A DNA stretch of 64,000 nucleotides from Acridotheres tristis. Taxonomy: Eukaryota > Chordata > Aves > Passeriformes > Sturnidae. The stretch lies in contig CM072886.1 of assembly GCA_037013685.1 (NCBI GenBank), positions 4,464,001-4,528,000 on the forward strand. The letters run 5' to 3'. Made by a program: the position numbers and the translations under genes. Positions 14,908 to 28,643 of this stretch are shown piece after piece; the stretch's first letter is position 1; each line of letters opens with the position of its first letter. The notes under the pieces were generated by a model. That model ran no database searches, was not told the origin of the DNA, and worked only from the letters and a program-made list of their open reading frames with translations.

Positions 14908-15784
14908 GTAAGTAGCACTCCTTTATATTTTTCAAGAGAGTTATATGCACTAGAACTTTCTAAAAGATTGTCTGGATGTTATTATTTTCTTTTTTCTTCA
15001 CTCAAAATTTACTGAAAATGAGAAAAGCCTGAAGTGTATTAGGAAGGAGGTATTTTTGTCCTGAGTGGTTTCAGAGGAAGAAGTCATAAGAATTCTCAAT
15101 TCTGTTCTTTGAATACACTACACTATTTTGGAGAAATTATTTACTCTCTCTGTAACAGAGAAAGCTGTTTGTAAAATATCTGTAATAATATCTGCCTATC
15201 TAATGTAGTTTTGGGAAGCTTCAGACCCCTGAATAGAAAGTGTTGTAAGTGTGACTGAATACCCAAGTATTTAAATCCCTATTTATACTCTATCTATCCA
15301 TCATATCATCAGAGCTGTTTTCACGTCCCTCTTTTCACAAACCCTTTTCACCCAGAAAGTAATTACTATTTTACTATACAGAATTAATTTATAGTCCCCT
15401 GAAAATTGTTATATATCTTGGAAATAGAAATTTGGCCCCCACCATGATATTCCCCTTCAGCTGTATGCTTCTGCCTAGATTGTTAGAGTTCATTGAGGAC
15501 ATGTGGGGTTCTGGTGCTTTGAAGAAGGTGATGGATTTGCAACATCCAGACAGCTATAAATACACAGGGGTAGAGCAGCAGTCAGCCAGCACTCACAGGG
15601 GACTCAGGGTCAGCCCAAACTCTGGCCAAAGGCAGAGGTCTGACACTATCAATACCTCCAGCTAAGAGAGAATCCAGATTTCTTCATAAACACAAAAGAG
15701 AAAATTGGGCAAAGAACGATTGCCATCCTAAAGTGAAAGCTGGTAGAGATGTCTGAAGGGCTCCACTTCCTAAACATAGAAGGG

Positions 15785-15810
15785 TCTGATCAGATCTGAT
15801 CTGATCTGAT
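15785..15810. repeat. (TCTGA)n microsatellite
   Basis: About five near-perfect tandem units of TCTGA, seen directly. Confidence 0.8.
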
Positions 15811-16086
15811 ATACCTGGGTGTCTTTTTTTTTTCCTGCTTAATGATACCTGCATTCAATGCCAGGCTTAGCTTAGTTCCTGCTGCCATTTTAAACCCCAT
15901 AATTCACAGCATTAAGTGAGATTCGACTGTGTTAGCACCAACATCTGAGCTGAAATCTTAGGGCTGTGAAGTTTGAATGGAACCAGAATCAGGAAAGAAT
16001 ATTCAACCAAAGTTAGCTAAAACACCAGTGAGGGCCACAGAAGTTGAAAGCACAGCTCTATTAGGGTGCAGGCACCCAGATCAGCA

Positions 16087-16220
16087 TTCAAGAAGACTCT
16101 GGATGATGCTCTTGGTCATATAGTTTTGTTTTATCTAGTCCTGTGAGGAGCAGGGAATTGGACTCTTGATCCTTATAGGTCCCTTCCCCTTGCTTGAGAT
16201 ATTTTATAATTCTGTGGTTC
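16087..16220 (+). mobile_element. CR1 LINE 3' end fragment
   Basis: Diverged CR1 3' phrases are visible in order: TTCAAGAAGACTCTGGATGA, GGAATTGGACTCTTGATCC, TATAGGTCCCTTCC and TTATAATTCTGTGGTTC. The element is 5' truncated. Confidence 0.65.
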
Positions 16221-19200
16221 TTAGCAGCATTTAGCAGAAGAGCGTGAGGGTGTGTAAAACCTAAATGAACTTCCCCAGGAACACTCCCGTTTACTTCAGT
16301 AGACTTTGGATCTAAGCCAGCCCCAGGCCAGGTCCTGGTATCTGTTACTGCATTCCTATGGATTTGGCTGAACTGACATCTGGCCACTGTGATAAGCCTT
16401 TAAAAAAACAAATCAGTGCAGATGGGGAGAATCTTTTGGAGGTCAGCACACATTAGGTATTTTTCACAGCTAAACTTTTCCTCAAGCATTGCTAAGTACA
16501 GTTCTCCTGCAATATTTAGTGGCAGGACAACAACACAGTCACCAACCTGCTCTCCTGTCTCCTGCCCATCAGGCAGGTGGTAAAAGCAGGGTATAATCAT
16601 CCATCTGTTTGTGAGTTTATTTGTAGGTCTCAGAACTCAGCACAACATGGAGAATTTCTGTGCATTTCTCACTTTTCTAGGAGGAAGATAGTAAAGTAGA
16701 AAGTAAGCAGTAGAGTAAGGTAGAAAGGAGCGGAGAAAAGGACAAGAGGAGCCACAGCTTCCAGCTTTGACCATGAATCTGCTCCACCTCATCCTGTCAA
16801 CTTGGGCAGAGGTTGAGGCATCTCCCCTCCCTCTGGGGGCACCTCAGACTGAAATTCAGTGGGGGACTGAATACCCCTTAAATTGTCCCTACATCATCTC
16901 TGGTCGTTTGGGATATAGGGAGCAGGAAAGATGAGAAGGTTCACACAGACCTTGAGGTGAACAGTAACCCACAGGAGAATCATTCACTCCCTATTGGTAG
17001 GAAGCAGGATTTGGTGCCCACAGGTTGTGGGTTTACCCCTCTTTTTTCTTTTCTAATTCTAGACTTGAATGGCTACTCAATGCTCCAGCCCAAGGATCAT
17101 GAAAAATTCTTAAAGCTTTTCTAATGAGAGGCTTGGGAGTCTGTGCTTTTACTCCTAGATACCTTTTGATTTTCTTTCCAAATTATATTTCACATCTTAG
17201 TTAGAACACCCCTAAAACAGGGGGACCTGCAACTGTGAGCCATCAAGCTACTTAACATCAAACTATTTTCTTACTACCAAAATATCTCTTCAGAGCCAGA
17301 ATCCATTCCTATTGTTTCTACTTTAAGGCATATTATACTGAGCCTTTAAGAATGGAAAAATAAATGGAACTCTGGAATAAAAAAAGAAATGGAAAATGTT
17401 TCCTTGAGCCCATGGGCAGCAGTGAAAGAGTTAAAAGTGGCTGCAATATGATCTTCATATGTACAATGAAACCTCCTTCCCAAGAATGCAAGCAGCAGAT
17501 AGTTCAGAGACTTGGATAATGGAATCTATTCTGATACAATTTAGCCTTCATACAAATCCAATTTGCAAGTAATTTAAAGTAAGATGGATCACACAGGTAA
17601 CTCTGGTGTTGTCTTTGCTTGTAGCCTGTGTGCTGCCAGAGGTATTTCTGTATCTGCAAACAAGGATGGCCTGGGAATTCAAAATGGAGGAGCCTGAAAA
17701 GGGGCCATGAGATTCAGCTGGACCAAGGGTTTTGAGCTAACACAAAATACAGTTATTTCACTGATGGGTGTTACAGTGGGAAGACCATCATTTGCTTTAG
17801 AGCTGTTGCAAAACAGCTTCTTGTCTTCTCTTTTGGGCAGAAAGCACAGATTGGGCCACAGAGTAGTTTTAAATAGCACACTGGAGAATAAGAAGTGCTT
17901 CAGGTCCCTGGGGCTTTTCTCCTGTCCTGCACCAGTGGACACAGCCATGGCCTGTGACCCTCTCTGGGGTCAGGGATGGGTTCAAGGGAAATCATGAAAC
18001 TGCCCTTGTTTACATATATTTATATATATTATATCCCTCTCTCTCAGACTAGTGAGTCCCTCTTTGCAGGACAGTTGAGGGAGAGGCAGCTGTTACTCTG
18101 GGTTGGAAAGTGCCCTGCCAAAATCTTAAGGACAATAAGCAATTCCCTGGCTAATGGGAAAATGGGAAAATTCAGGATAGCAATTCAAGTTGCCTCTCAC
18201 TCCCTGGTACAGAAGAACTCGTCAGCAGCCTTTTGATTGAAAAAATGACCAAAATAAATTCTAATTTACTATTATAAGCAGTAGTATTATCTGCTTCATA
18301 TGCTTGTTCACATATTTATAATGTGTTTTTACAAATCTCTGGTCAGCAAAACCATATTCCCATCGTAGTGCTTCTCCCCAAATTACTTTTTCCTCCACCT
18401 TTCATGTTGAAAAAGAGTTTGGGAGAGAAGCACAGGCTAAAGCTGGAGGGGAAACAGGTAAATCAGACCAGACTCCCCTGTGAGATTATGAAGAGAAGCA
18501 ATATTGTTCTTCCAGGCTATAATCTGGATTAGTAGATATGGAGAGGATGCTTTGTCCTCCCCAGGGGCCTTTGGACAAAGCCCACTTAAGCAGGCTTTTT
18601 AAAATAACCAGGTGAGTTTTTTCCGTAACTTTTAGAAACAAAGGCCCCAGAGAAGTGGGACAGTTGAATGAAATTTGGTAGAATTTTAGAAGTGCAGTTC
18701 AAGGATCCAAGATCTCTTTTGTTCTGAACATACAGTGGTGACTATGGTTTTGCTGCATACTGACTTGGAGGAGATAATTTTGTACACACTGATAAAATGA
18801 AATTCACTCCATGACCGGAATGCTCCCTCCTGGGAGCATTTAGCTCAGATGTGATGGGTCTCCAGGATGACCAAAAGAGGGAACAGCTGGGATTGGTGTT
18901 TTAATCATAAAGAGATTGTAGTAGGATGGCAGTTATATTCATTTAGACTCTATCTTCCCGCAGCCAAAAGGGATGAAATTGAAATACAAAACAAAATACA
19001 ATTTGAAGCATCTCTTGGAACCAAAATTTGCTTTACCCACAGACTACAGCATCTTAAACTAAATAACCCAGTCAAAATGTTTGCACTTTTTTGTTATGTT
19101 TCCTATATGTAGTTTTCAGAAGCTATTATGTGAAAATTGCTTGAGTATTTGAAGCAGCAAAATAACTCTTAATATTTCCAATAATGTAAAGAAATTTCTT

Positions 19201-19503
19201 TTTTGTTCAACTAGATGATGGTAAAATCTTTAAAGTATTTATGGCTGAACAGCACAATAAAAGAGTTCATCCAGTAGTTTTAAAGGATTGGTGCCTATTA
19301 GAAAAGTTTAATAGTTCAAGTAGCATTTGAAATGATGTGCACTAATAAAAACGTGGGGCAAAAGGCACCAAACAACAGCCTGAAAAGTGGATGCACCTCT
19401 CATTCAGCTGCGTTCACTCCCACTGTGTATGAATGCTTTCTTCATTCAGACAAGTCTCATACTCTATTGTATAATTCCAAATAACTGTGACTTAATTCTA
19501 CAG

Positions 19504-19595
19504 GTATGTAGGAGAATTTGTGAATGTAGGCAGTGTTTCACCTCTTCGGACTTTCAGGGTATTGAGAGCTTTAAAAACTATTTCAGTAATCCCAG
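19504..19595 (+). CDS. SCN5A: Alternative neonatal-type exon 6A: domain I S3-S4, residues 202-233
   Basis: The exon is 92 nt with phases identical to exon 6, an intact acceptor (CTACAG) and donor (GTAAGA). It encodes [14 protein letters not shown] then [16 protein letters not shown], the end of S3, the S3-S4 loop and the S4 voltage sensor. Compared with the adult exon it differs at seven residues: I204V, T205G, D209N, L210V, N212S, A215P and S232P. Asp to Asn at 209 is the classic neonatal switch of SCN1A, 2A, 3A and 8A; mammalian SCN5A has Lys there. All four S4 charges (R217, R220, R223, K226) are kept, so the exon looks functional rather than decayed. Confidence 0.92.
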
Positions 19596-19854
<259 letters not shown>

Positions 19855-22800
19855 TAAAGCCTACATGCCATTTCCAGTAGTAAACACTGTAATTACAGAA
19901 GACTTAACCATAGATACTGATCAGGAAATGGAGGAATGTAGAGAATGTGACCTGTCAATAGAATACATTTTTTAAAATATATTTTTCCAATATATTTTTT
20001 TGTGGACAGAAGGAATGAGAATGCCTCCAAAATTACAGAGCTCACAAGTGCTCCAGTGAGAATGGTGGCTCGTGAATCACACCCATGAAGTGCTCATTTG
20101 TGAACTGTATGAAGATGGCAATGAAAATCTTTTAAAACCTTCAGATATTGATTTTTAGAAATGGAAGGTTAATGACCTCAAAATGCATATTCATGTTTAA
20201 GAGCGCATCGGTAGAGGAATCTAAATCTGTGCTGTGAGCTGAGGTTTCAAGACTGCAGGCACAGATAGCCTAATTTGTCATGGTGTTTATCCATTTGCAT
20301 GTGATAGAAACACTGCTGAAATTTTGCATGTTGAAGAGACTGGAAAACATTTCATTATTTATTTCGGTAGGTTCAGTATTTCATCAACTCATGTTTTCTC
20401 ACATTTTAAGGATATGACTTTTCCTTTCTTCAACCCCTCAAAAAAAAATTTAAAAAAAAATCAGTTTTACTACACATTTGGAATTGAAATAAGCTCTTTT
20501 ATAATATCTCACTATTAAAAAAATTCATTTATGCAGATATTAGTCCACTGAGGACTAACCATAGAACAAAACTTTCTTGCTGAGCATTATCTATGGACAG
20601 GTCTCATTCAGCCTCAGTGTTTAACATCTCTAACCTGCATGATAAGGTAGAGAAGGTAGCAAAAACCATGCATGGTAGATCCTATCTGTGATAATCCTGA
20701 ACAGATGTTGGCAATTGCAATTACTTGTTAATAATATTCAAAACATTGAGAGAACTGCTCAGATTCTCACTCACAGACCTTTAAGGTTAAGAAAGCTTTT
20801 CCACCCACTCTCTTAAAAAACAATAAATCAGTCTAAACAAATTCTATGAAGTAAACTTATAGGCGTATGTATTAAAACTCATCACCACATGGAGTATAAG
20901 TTAGAAATAGGAATTCAGGTATAGAAGTGTTAAGAAAAAAATATGTATCTGGGTCTAGAGTTTGGTCCCTCAATTCCAATACCACAGTAATGAAAATCAG
21001 GAAAATGACTGGGAAAGCAAGGTATTTTTCATTGGAAGTGTATGTCCAAATACAGACTCATTAGGACCTTGAAACCAGTACCTGTCTTAATTTTTGTCTT
21101 TAAGTTTTAAAGAATAGTCTATTAGCAGAGATTTGTGGGGATTTTTAAGTTTTCTCTAACAGGATTTCCATTGAGAAAGGATTTTTATTTTCCTTGGGAA
21201 ACAGAGCTGAGCATAGCTTTACAGATCCTGTGAGATGGTAGTGGCTACTCCAGGAGAAAGGCAGAGTTTGTTTCCCAGATTCCTTTGATAGCAATTTGAA
21301 GACTTGGAGGGACATCCATCTTCAGGGGACACCTTTCACCTTACATCTTGTCTCAGGCTTGAACCTCTTCAGAGAAGAGTCTGTCAATTTTTCTGAGTTA
21401 TAAATATAACAATTTTCTGCTGTCCTATACCAGAGGGGGAGCTGAAGCTTGTTTTACATCAAATGATGAGATATGACTTGTTGGGGAAAAAATTGAGTAC
21501 TGAGATTCAAATAATCCAGATTCAAATAGACCAAAACCCTTCAGTGATATTAAACACTGAGTTCTTCCATTTGTTGGTTAATAGAAAAAAAAAAAAAGTG
21601 TTATTTATTAAAGTAATGCATAATAACTCACATTCTCTTTTTTCATTCTGACTGAGTATTTGATTAGTTTTTTTTATAACTGCATTTTTATGTACAAGTC
21701 CCTAAATTATTTGGTGACATAACTGCATGTAGATATGCTAATAGAATATCCGGCCTTTGATTTTATCGTCAAGATTACCTGTGCCCTGAGTATTAAACTC
21801 CAAATGTGGAGAGCTACAAATTGCCATAGCTGCCAGTGAAACACTGGCAAGACGAGGTGGGTTTATTTTAATATTAGCAGATAATTCCAGAGGAGTCAGT
21901 TCATCTTACAGTTAGGCATATATATTTTAAAAGATATATTGGACATGATGCTGTGGTTTCTCTGGAGATCATTCTGAGTTTTTAATGATAACATAGGCTT
22001 ATGCTGAGGAAATATTTTCCCCCAGTAGGCTTAAAAATGAAAAGATGATGAGCATTAATATCTTTCATGAGATTTTTGGGGTTAATTGCCATAGAGAGGA
22101 GAAGGTGGTTGTTATTTTTGCTTGCTCTTTCACGTCTCAGGTGAAAAACACCAAGCTGTATTGTCCTTTGGCAATATCTGAGCTTTCCCTCAATAAAATT
22201 GATCACTTTTCCATCAGGTACTTCTATTTGCACAAACATGCTTGGACTGACCGTGGTCAGTGAAATTGCTTACAGAAAGCCACAGGCCAAGTCCTCGTGG
22301 TGTGAGGCTTCTGTCCAGCAAAGCACTTAGGGGCTGCTTTTCAAAGGCATTCTGCTTCACTTGGAATCAATGAGTTTCTCTATTGACTCCAGAGGGAGTC
22401 AGTAAAGCTGACAATTAGTGCTTTTAAAAGTCTCACCTACCTTTAATGTTTGGCTCTAAGTGCTCCAGCAGGCACAAGGATCTTTAGGGGGGACACAGGC
22501 TTACAGGGCTGAAAAAGATCTCCTAAATTCAGAGTCTATTGCCCTAGCATTTAGCACAGCTCAAGCATGGCATGGTATTTACTGCCTGACTTTTTTGAGC
22601 AGCCCTTCAAAGGTGGAGGTCCCAGGGTCTTCCTGAGAAGTCCAGGAACTCTTCCAGCAACTCATTGCTTTTGTCATTAAAAGATTTGTCCCAGGTGGAT
22701 GGTTCAGATCCAGACCCAACAACACAAACGTTGGCGTCTAGCAGCCAGCTTCCCTCTCACTGGAGAGCTGGGGCTTGGTTTGGGTGCCATAGTGCCAATA

Positions 22801-23646
22801 TCTCCTGCTCCAAATGGCCATGGGCCTGCAGGTCCTGTCTCTGGATCCAGCCTCCTTCTCTCTTGCTGCACTATCAGCTCTCTCTTTTTCACCCTGGAGC
22901 TGTGTAAGCCATCAGGTCAGTGCCTCACCTCCTGTGGAATCCCTAAACATGCCACAAGGCCTTCATGGACCCCCTCCATCTTCCCTTTTCTGCACTGAGC
23001 ACAGCCGTTTATTTCTTCCTGTTTTCCAGTTGCCCATGACATCAAGATGAAAACAAGCTTTGTACAGGTTCAGGTGCTTAGAAATAGGTAACATTTTCTC
23101 TATGGGAGCATTTAAAAACCTTTAACTCTCAGTGATTTGATTTACTAATTGGCGTCTTGCACGTTGTCATGGCAACTGGATTCATTTGTTTTCCTAGCCA
23201 GATAGGAACCATGGTCAGCAGCAGAACCACCCAATGGAGCCATTCATTTGTCTCCCATTAGCATCCCATTACCAGAGTATCCAAATCCCAATGGGCTCAA
23301 TAGGAACAACAACAGAGGGTCTTGAATCGTACTTTATCCTCATGGAAATCACCGATGTTTTTGATAAGTACCAATGGAAATAATACAAACTGAGGTACAT
23401 CCTCTCCATCGAAAAACCCATAAAAAGCAAGCCATCATCATCATCATTATCCCAAGGATTTTGTAAACTGCCTGTATCCAGCTGTATCCAGAGAAGCTCC
23501 CCTGCTCTTTCTGGAACAGGCGTGTACACCACGGACACCTCACACAAAACCACAGGATACCGGGGAAAGGTGACCTCATAGAAAATTGGGCCAAGGCACT
23601 TTGGGGCCTGATCCAGCTCCCATTTAAGTTAATGTGAGACTAAAGG

Positions 23647-23656
23647 CTATAAATAG
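23647..23656. promoter_or_regulatory. MEF2-type motif (candidate only)
   Basis: CTATAAATAG is an exact match to the MEF2 consensus CTA(A/T)4TAG. MEF2 factors act in cardiac muscle, so the setting is suggestive. About one such match is expected by chance in 64 kb, so alone it is weak evidence. Confidence 0.2.
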
Positions 23657-24117
23657 TGCTGTGAATGTTATCCAGTGCCTCTGTGATAGCCAGAACAGAG
23701 CTCGGAGAATAAGAATTAAGACTGTGTGGAGGAGACTGACCCCTGTTCACTGCTTCAGTCCTGCTGCAGAGAGATAAATGTCACCCTTTTGGTGGGTAAA
23801 TCGCTTAACTCAAGAAATAACTCTCCCAGAGGTGAGAAATATATGGCATATTTGTGTTTTCCTTGGAGACTGGCCTGTCAGTCACTTTTCCACACAAAGC
23901 CAGCCTGAAGGAATGCTGACACCAATTCCAGTTTGCCAACAAGTTGTTGCTAAACTCATTGCTGCCCCATGTCTCGGTAACTAATGACAAAATACAGTGA
24001 TCAAGGGTGAGCCCTGCTCTCCCTACATCCATGTGACTCATGCAGACATTTACAGGACACAGGTGTATCCTCAGGGAAAGGAATGGGCTCAATGAGGACA
24101 GTGTGCTGCAAGCCACA

Positions 24118-24170
24118 CTCTTTTTTTCTTTTCTTTTCTTTTTTTATTTTTTTTTTCTTCTTCTACTTCC
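24118..24170. repeat. Pyrimidine-rich T/C tract
   Basis: A run of T interrupted by single C, turning into TTC units, with almost no purines. No element was identified. Confidence 0.75.
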
Positions 24171-27100
24171 CACTTGTTTCCAGACTGTGCATGAATGTGT
24201 CTGATGTTCTGTAGGTGATTGCCAACATCTGGTATGGATGTCATACTGAATTATGCTAATACTTCCTCACATCTTGCATAAGGAATGGATGGTGTTTTGG
24301 GATCTTGCCATTTCTCATTGTTTGGTGTTGCTTGCATTTTCTATGGTTTCTGATTTGCATCTGAAAAATTATTATTTAATTAACTTCTGAATGTGATAAT
24401 TTCTACCTGCCTTAACAGGAATGTTTGGGCCAAATTCTTCTTGCTCTCTGCAGATGTCAGGCTGCCTGTACAGCCCTCATTCCACCGATTTTGGATCTCG
24501 TGGTTTTTTTCATGTCATGCAAGCAGGATTTGGCCCAGAGGTGTGGAAAGAAGTCAGTGATTCAGAAAAAGCCTGTTATTGATTTACTCCACAGGGAGTA
24601 ATCTATAGACCCATTGTCATTAACGGGTGTAGATGTTACTCAGCTTTGGATCAGATCCTCAGGTTTTTTCCTGCATGCTGCCTGGTTTGATGTTTGACTT
24701 GCAAGAATTAAGTAAATGCCTTTAATGCCCCATAAATAACATCTTCTATTAAGCTATATTGCACTGCTCTCATTGGCACTATTTCAAAGAAGGATTATTT
24801 ATCCAGAAGATTTAACCGTGCTCTAGATTTGAATACATCTAGCATTGCTTTTACAAAACATGGGATTGATTCAGAGAGATGCAGAGCACCTGCAAGAGGT
24901 CCTGGGTGTCCTTAATTCCCCTCAGCCCTTCCATTTTAGAGGCACAGATAATAAATGAACAATGAACAATGATTTAAATATTTCCCCTAGCCTTGGCACT
25001 TAGTTGTGTCAACCACCTTGATGGATGCTACTTAATTTCTGAGAAAATTTTGGTTTTAAAGGGTGAGAAAAAACAGTTCAGCTGTAAGCATAACATTCTG
25101 CAAGTGGTTTTCCTGGAAAGTTTTAACAAAGGTTCAGGAGGCAGAGTACAAGTTATTTTTAAATGGTCTTTAATTACAGAAATTGTATTACTAAAGCATC
25201 ATCTTCTTAAATTGTTCAGAAGCTTGTAAGCTATGAAAACACAGCTAAAAAAAATTAAAAAGGAAGTAAAGCAGAAAAAGATCTCATAAAGAAATTATTT
25301 GATACCTGCAAGGAATGAACTTGTAAAACTAAGAGTTTAGAATTGCTATTCTATTTAAAACTCCAGTAAGTAATCTGGGAAAAACACGTTTCATGAAATG
25401 ACCTTGAAATTGGCAATACTGAGGCCTGATTTTGAAAACAGGTAATTTTTATTGGTGACTAGAATTTTGTAGGGTTTCTTCCCTAATATTATTACTATTC
25501 ACATTAGGACTCCCATTGTCCTTGCCCATATGAGTAAGACTAATTAGTGCACTTAGATGGTACAAATAGACTCCAAGTTTGCATTTGTATTACAAATAAA
25601 TAAATGTTCTGCAGGGATTTCACAGGGAGTATGGCAGTAAAAGAATTTGTGGTATTTTTTCCTTTTCTTAAGACTCAGTTTGCATTTGGATTTCCCAAGT
25701 TTAACCAACTTCAGTCGAGCAGCATCTGTGCGTTCAAAGAACAAACAATGATAAGAATCACTGAAAATATTTCAGAATATTAGATTAAAAAATTTTAAAT
25801 TCTAGTTAATTTGCAAATATTTTTCCTTAGCTCACTACCTGTGTAAGGCCTGGCTGTCTTAAAGGTCTTATAATGCTGAGCAAGGGTGATACCCCAGAAA
25901 TCCTTTCAGAATTTGGCTTCATCTAAAATTACTTCCCATTCAGGTAAAAAGTTTACTCAAGGCTAGATTAACAGAAGATGTTTCATTTTTATTTAGGCAT
26001 GAAAACAGGTAGACAAGCCTACAGATGACTTCAAATGTTCAAAGTCAGCCTTTTTCTAAATATCTGAGTAGAACTGACCTAATTTATAAAACTTCTTTTT
26101 GGTGAGGAGAAGCGGTAGCATGAAAATCCAGATTTTGCCTAATGTTTGTCCTGCAACAATTTATACTTTATTTTTGAGCAAAGCAGGGAGCTGTCTAACC
26201 TCACCCTCTTTACCAATGCCACAAACTAATTGTAGAGAGGCAAACAAAGAATTTAGTGGGGAAAGAGCCCCATACCCAATGGATCAGTGCCTTTCAGTTA
26301 AGTGGGCCATTTTAGAGATGTTCATATCATTCACAGATTAGCAATATCCTGTGTAGGAGCTGAGTATTTTAGGCTGCTGCATGCAGAGACTGCTGCACCT
26401 GTTGGCCATTCCAGCAGCTCATCCTTATCTGAGAAACCCTGCTTTCCCCTCACTTTAACAGAGATTTTTTAAGCAAATCCAAAAGCTAGCTTTGCTTTCC
26501 TATGAGTCCTGAAGTACATTTTCATATTACTTCCAATTATGCAGCACTAACTCAGCCTTTGTGGCTGCCAAACTCTTGGGGTGGAATTCCAAGGAGCTGA
26601 GATTTAATGTGTATGATCATATTCAGTGAGCAAATCAATGTGCTTCTGAATATTGCCCAGGAGAATTCCTCCTGTTTCCTCTTTGCATTTTCTTTTTTTC
26701 TGTTTAAATCAATTTCTGTTATTGCTGCCACACTGGTGACACAGATTATCAGAAGCATTTATTAGTACTTACCAGTATTAATTAAATATAAATACGAAAG
26801 AAATGACAAAATTGCCACCAGTGTGCAAGAGCTGATATTAATGTCCAGCTACAGCACACCAGTTTAGAAGAGAAGGGTATTTTTAAAAAAGGAATGGGGT
26901 TTTCTGTTGTAATCATTTAATATTCAATCAGCTCAAAGAGTGCTGATCTTCAGGAGCACTTCAAAAGCAAGAACTATCACTTGAGAAAACTGTATAATTA
27001 TTTATATCTGAATACTTATGGAAGAATAAACTGAAGTTAGTGTTACAGGGTGAAATAATAAAAGAGAAGCTAATTTGTGTGACCCAAGCCTTTGGTGTTA

Positions 27101-27790
27101 TGCAACGGGATTATTTCTCTACTTTGGCAGCATTCTATAAAATGATTAACTTTGCCCAGGTAGTGTTGGAGCTTCAGGCTGTTTTACTCGAATAATTTCC
27201 ACTGCATTTGTTTGATTGCCTGTATTTGGCTTTTTTTTTCTAATCCCAAATTCTTGTTGTTTTAAGCAAATGAATTGAAGGCAGAGGAATTATTCATATG
27301 AGGACAGCATGTTGGATTTGGCACTAAAATATGTAAAATAATCAGGGAATAAACAGCATTTCCATACCTCTTCATCTGTTTATGTCAGGGATAAAGTTAT
27401 CAGAATCACCTGAGAGATTTAAAAGCAATTCACGTTCTCAAAATTCAATGGGATTTAGGCTTTATCACCTTTACTGCAGCTCCATGAAAATACAAAACAC
27501 ATTCCATATTTTCTTTATCTATAGTTTTGTATCTCGCTGCCCCTCCATCCAATTCTTCCCCTCCATCTCTAAATCAGTGTTTGTGCAATTCCAGGACTTT
27601 TGTCCAAAATCAAGCCAAGCTAGACATTCACAGTGATCACTCATCTCTCGTTTCTGACGCCCAGTTGCACACGCATACTCAAAGCCCTTCAGATTTCCCC
27701 TTTCCATGGAGATTTTCATCACGAAAAGCAGCTGTCTGCAGACATAGTTCAGTCTCTCAGTCTGTAAACTCTTGGCTTTTATCTCCCTAG

Positions 27791-28021
27791 GGCTGAAGAC
27801 CATTGTAGGGGCACTTATCCAGTCTGTTAAGAAACTTGCAGATGTGATGATCCTGACCGTTTTCTGCTTGAGTGTCTTTGCCCTCATAGGCCTCCAGCTC
27901 TTCATGGGCAACTTGAGACACAAATGTGTCAGGGATTACACCATGCACAACTTCACCAATGGCTCCTTGCACTTGGATGGTAGGACGTGGAACAACTCAG
28001 AGGACTTTCTTAATGATCCAG
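27791..28021 (+). CDS. SCN5A: Nav1.5 exon 7: S4-S5 linker, S5 and start of pore turret, residues 233-310
   Basis: The exon is 231 nt, phase 1 to phase 1. It encodes the S4-S5 linker [19 protein letters not shown] (234-252), S5 [20 protein letters not shown] (254-273) and the extracellular turret from [10 protein letters not shown]-glycosylation sequons are at Asn286 (NFT), Asn289 (NGS) and Asn300 (NNS). The membrane segments are nearly identical to mammalian Nav1.5, while the turret ([20 protein letters not shown]) is strongly diverged and of similar length. The donor is GTAAGC. Confidence 0.97.
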
Positions 28022-28071
28022 GTAAGCTCCTCTTTGCCCTTTGATCTGGTTTATGGTCATTTGAGGTTTGT

Positions 28072-28152
28072 GGGATTTTTTTTTGTTTTAATTTTTTTTG
28101 TGAGTTTTTTGTTTGTTTATTCTGTGTTGTTTTTTTTTTTGTTGTTGTTTTT
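28072..28152. repeat. T-rich low-complexity tract
   Basis: Runs of 8-13 T separated by G or GTT units, beginning about 50 nt after the exon 7 donor. It could be a diverged reverse-oriented poly(A) tail, but no element body is recognisable beside it. Confidence 0.7.
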
Positions 28153-28630
28153 AATTATATTGACAAAGATCTCTATGTGAATCAGCAAAAACATGACTTC
28201 AGGCTCATCATGATGTCAATGTGGTTTTGAAAGACCTAGGTAGCTGAGTCTGAATCTCTATGGTGCCTTCACAGATCATGCTGAAAATACTTCTGGTGGT
28301 TTCCTATGAAGTCCTAGTTGCCTCACTGATGATTTTAACAGTTTTAGGGTGTCTTAAATATTTTTAAAACTCTGTTTTCTGGAATTGAGCAATCACGTGA
28401 AAATTTCAACTCTGTGTGCGTAAGTCTGGTTTGCATGTTGTTTTTCTGAAGACAATTTATACCTCTTTCATTTTCTAGAAAAGCTTCAAAATTTGAGTTA
28501 TTTGCCTTAAAAATTTCAAAAAGTAAAGCAAAGCAACTCAGTCTTTATTAATCGAGAGGGTTTTTTAAGGAAATCTTTTGCTGTTTGCGCCTAACTCATT
28601 ATTTGGGTCGGGCCATCCTGTACAGACTCA

Positions 28631-28643
28631 TGACCCGTGACCT
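28631..28643 (-). promoter_or_regulatory. DR1-type nuclear receptor motif (candidate)
   Basis: Read on the - strand this is AGGTCA-C-GGGTCA, a perfect direct repeat with one-base spacing of the type bound by RXR heterodimers with PPAR, and by HNF4 and COUP-TF. The surrounding bases 28550-28645 contain four CpGs, unusual for these introns. Binding is not shown. Confidence 0.35.

Larger units (their letters stand above)
14908..19503 (+). other. SCN5A: Intron 5 (GT-AG), to the neonatal-type exon
   Basis: The donor is GTAAGT. The acceptor for exon 6A ends TTCTACAG at 19503 after a weak pyrimidine tract. Inside are a TCTGA microsatellite near 15785-15810 and a CR1 tail near 16087-16220. No additional exon was recognised. 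Confidence 0.85.

Noticed and set aside
22497..22690. Possible degenerate CR1 fragment
   Set aside because: Only short phrases resemble CR1 and their order is uncertain, so it is not listed as a feature.
22665..23050. Overlapping open frames on both strands rich in Pro and Ser
   Set aside because: Frames are open on both strands because of local GC and few stops; no homology recognised and no exon borders fit.
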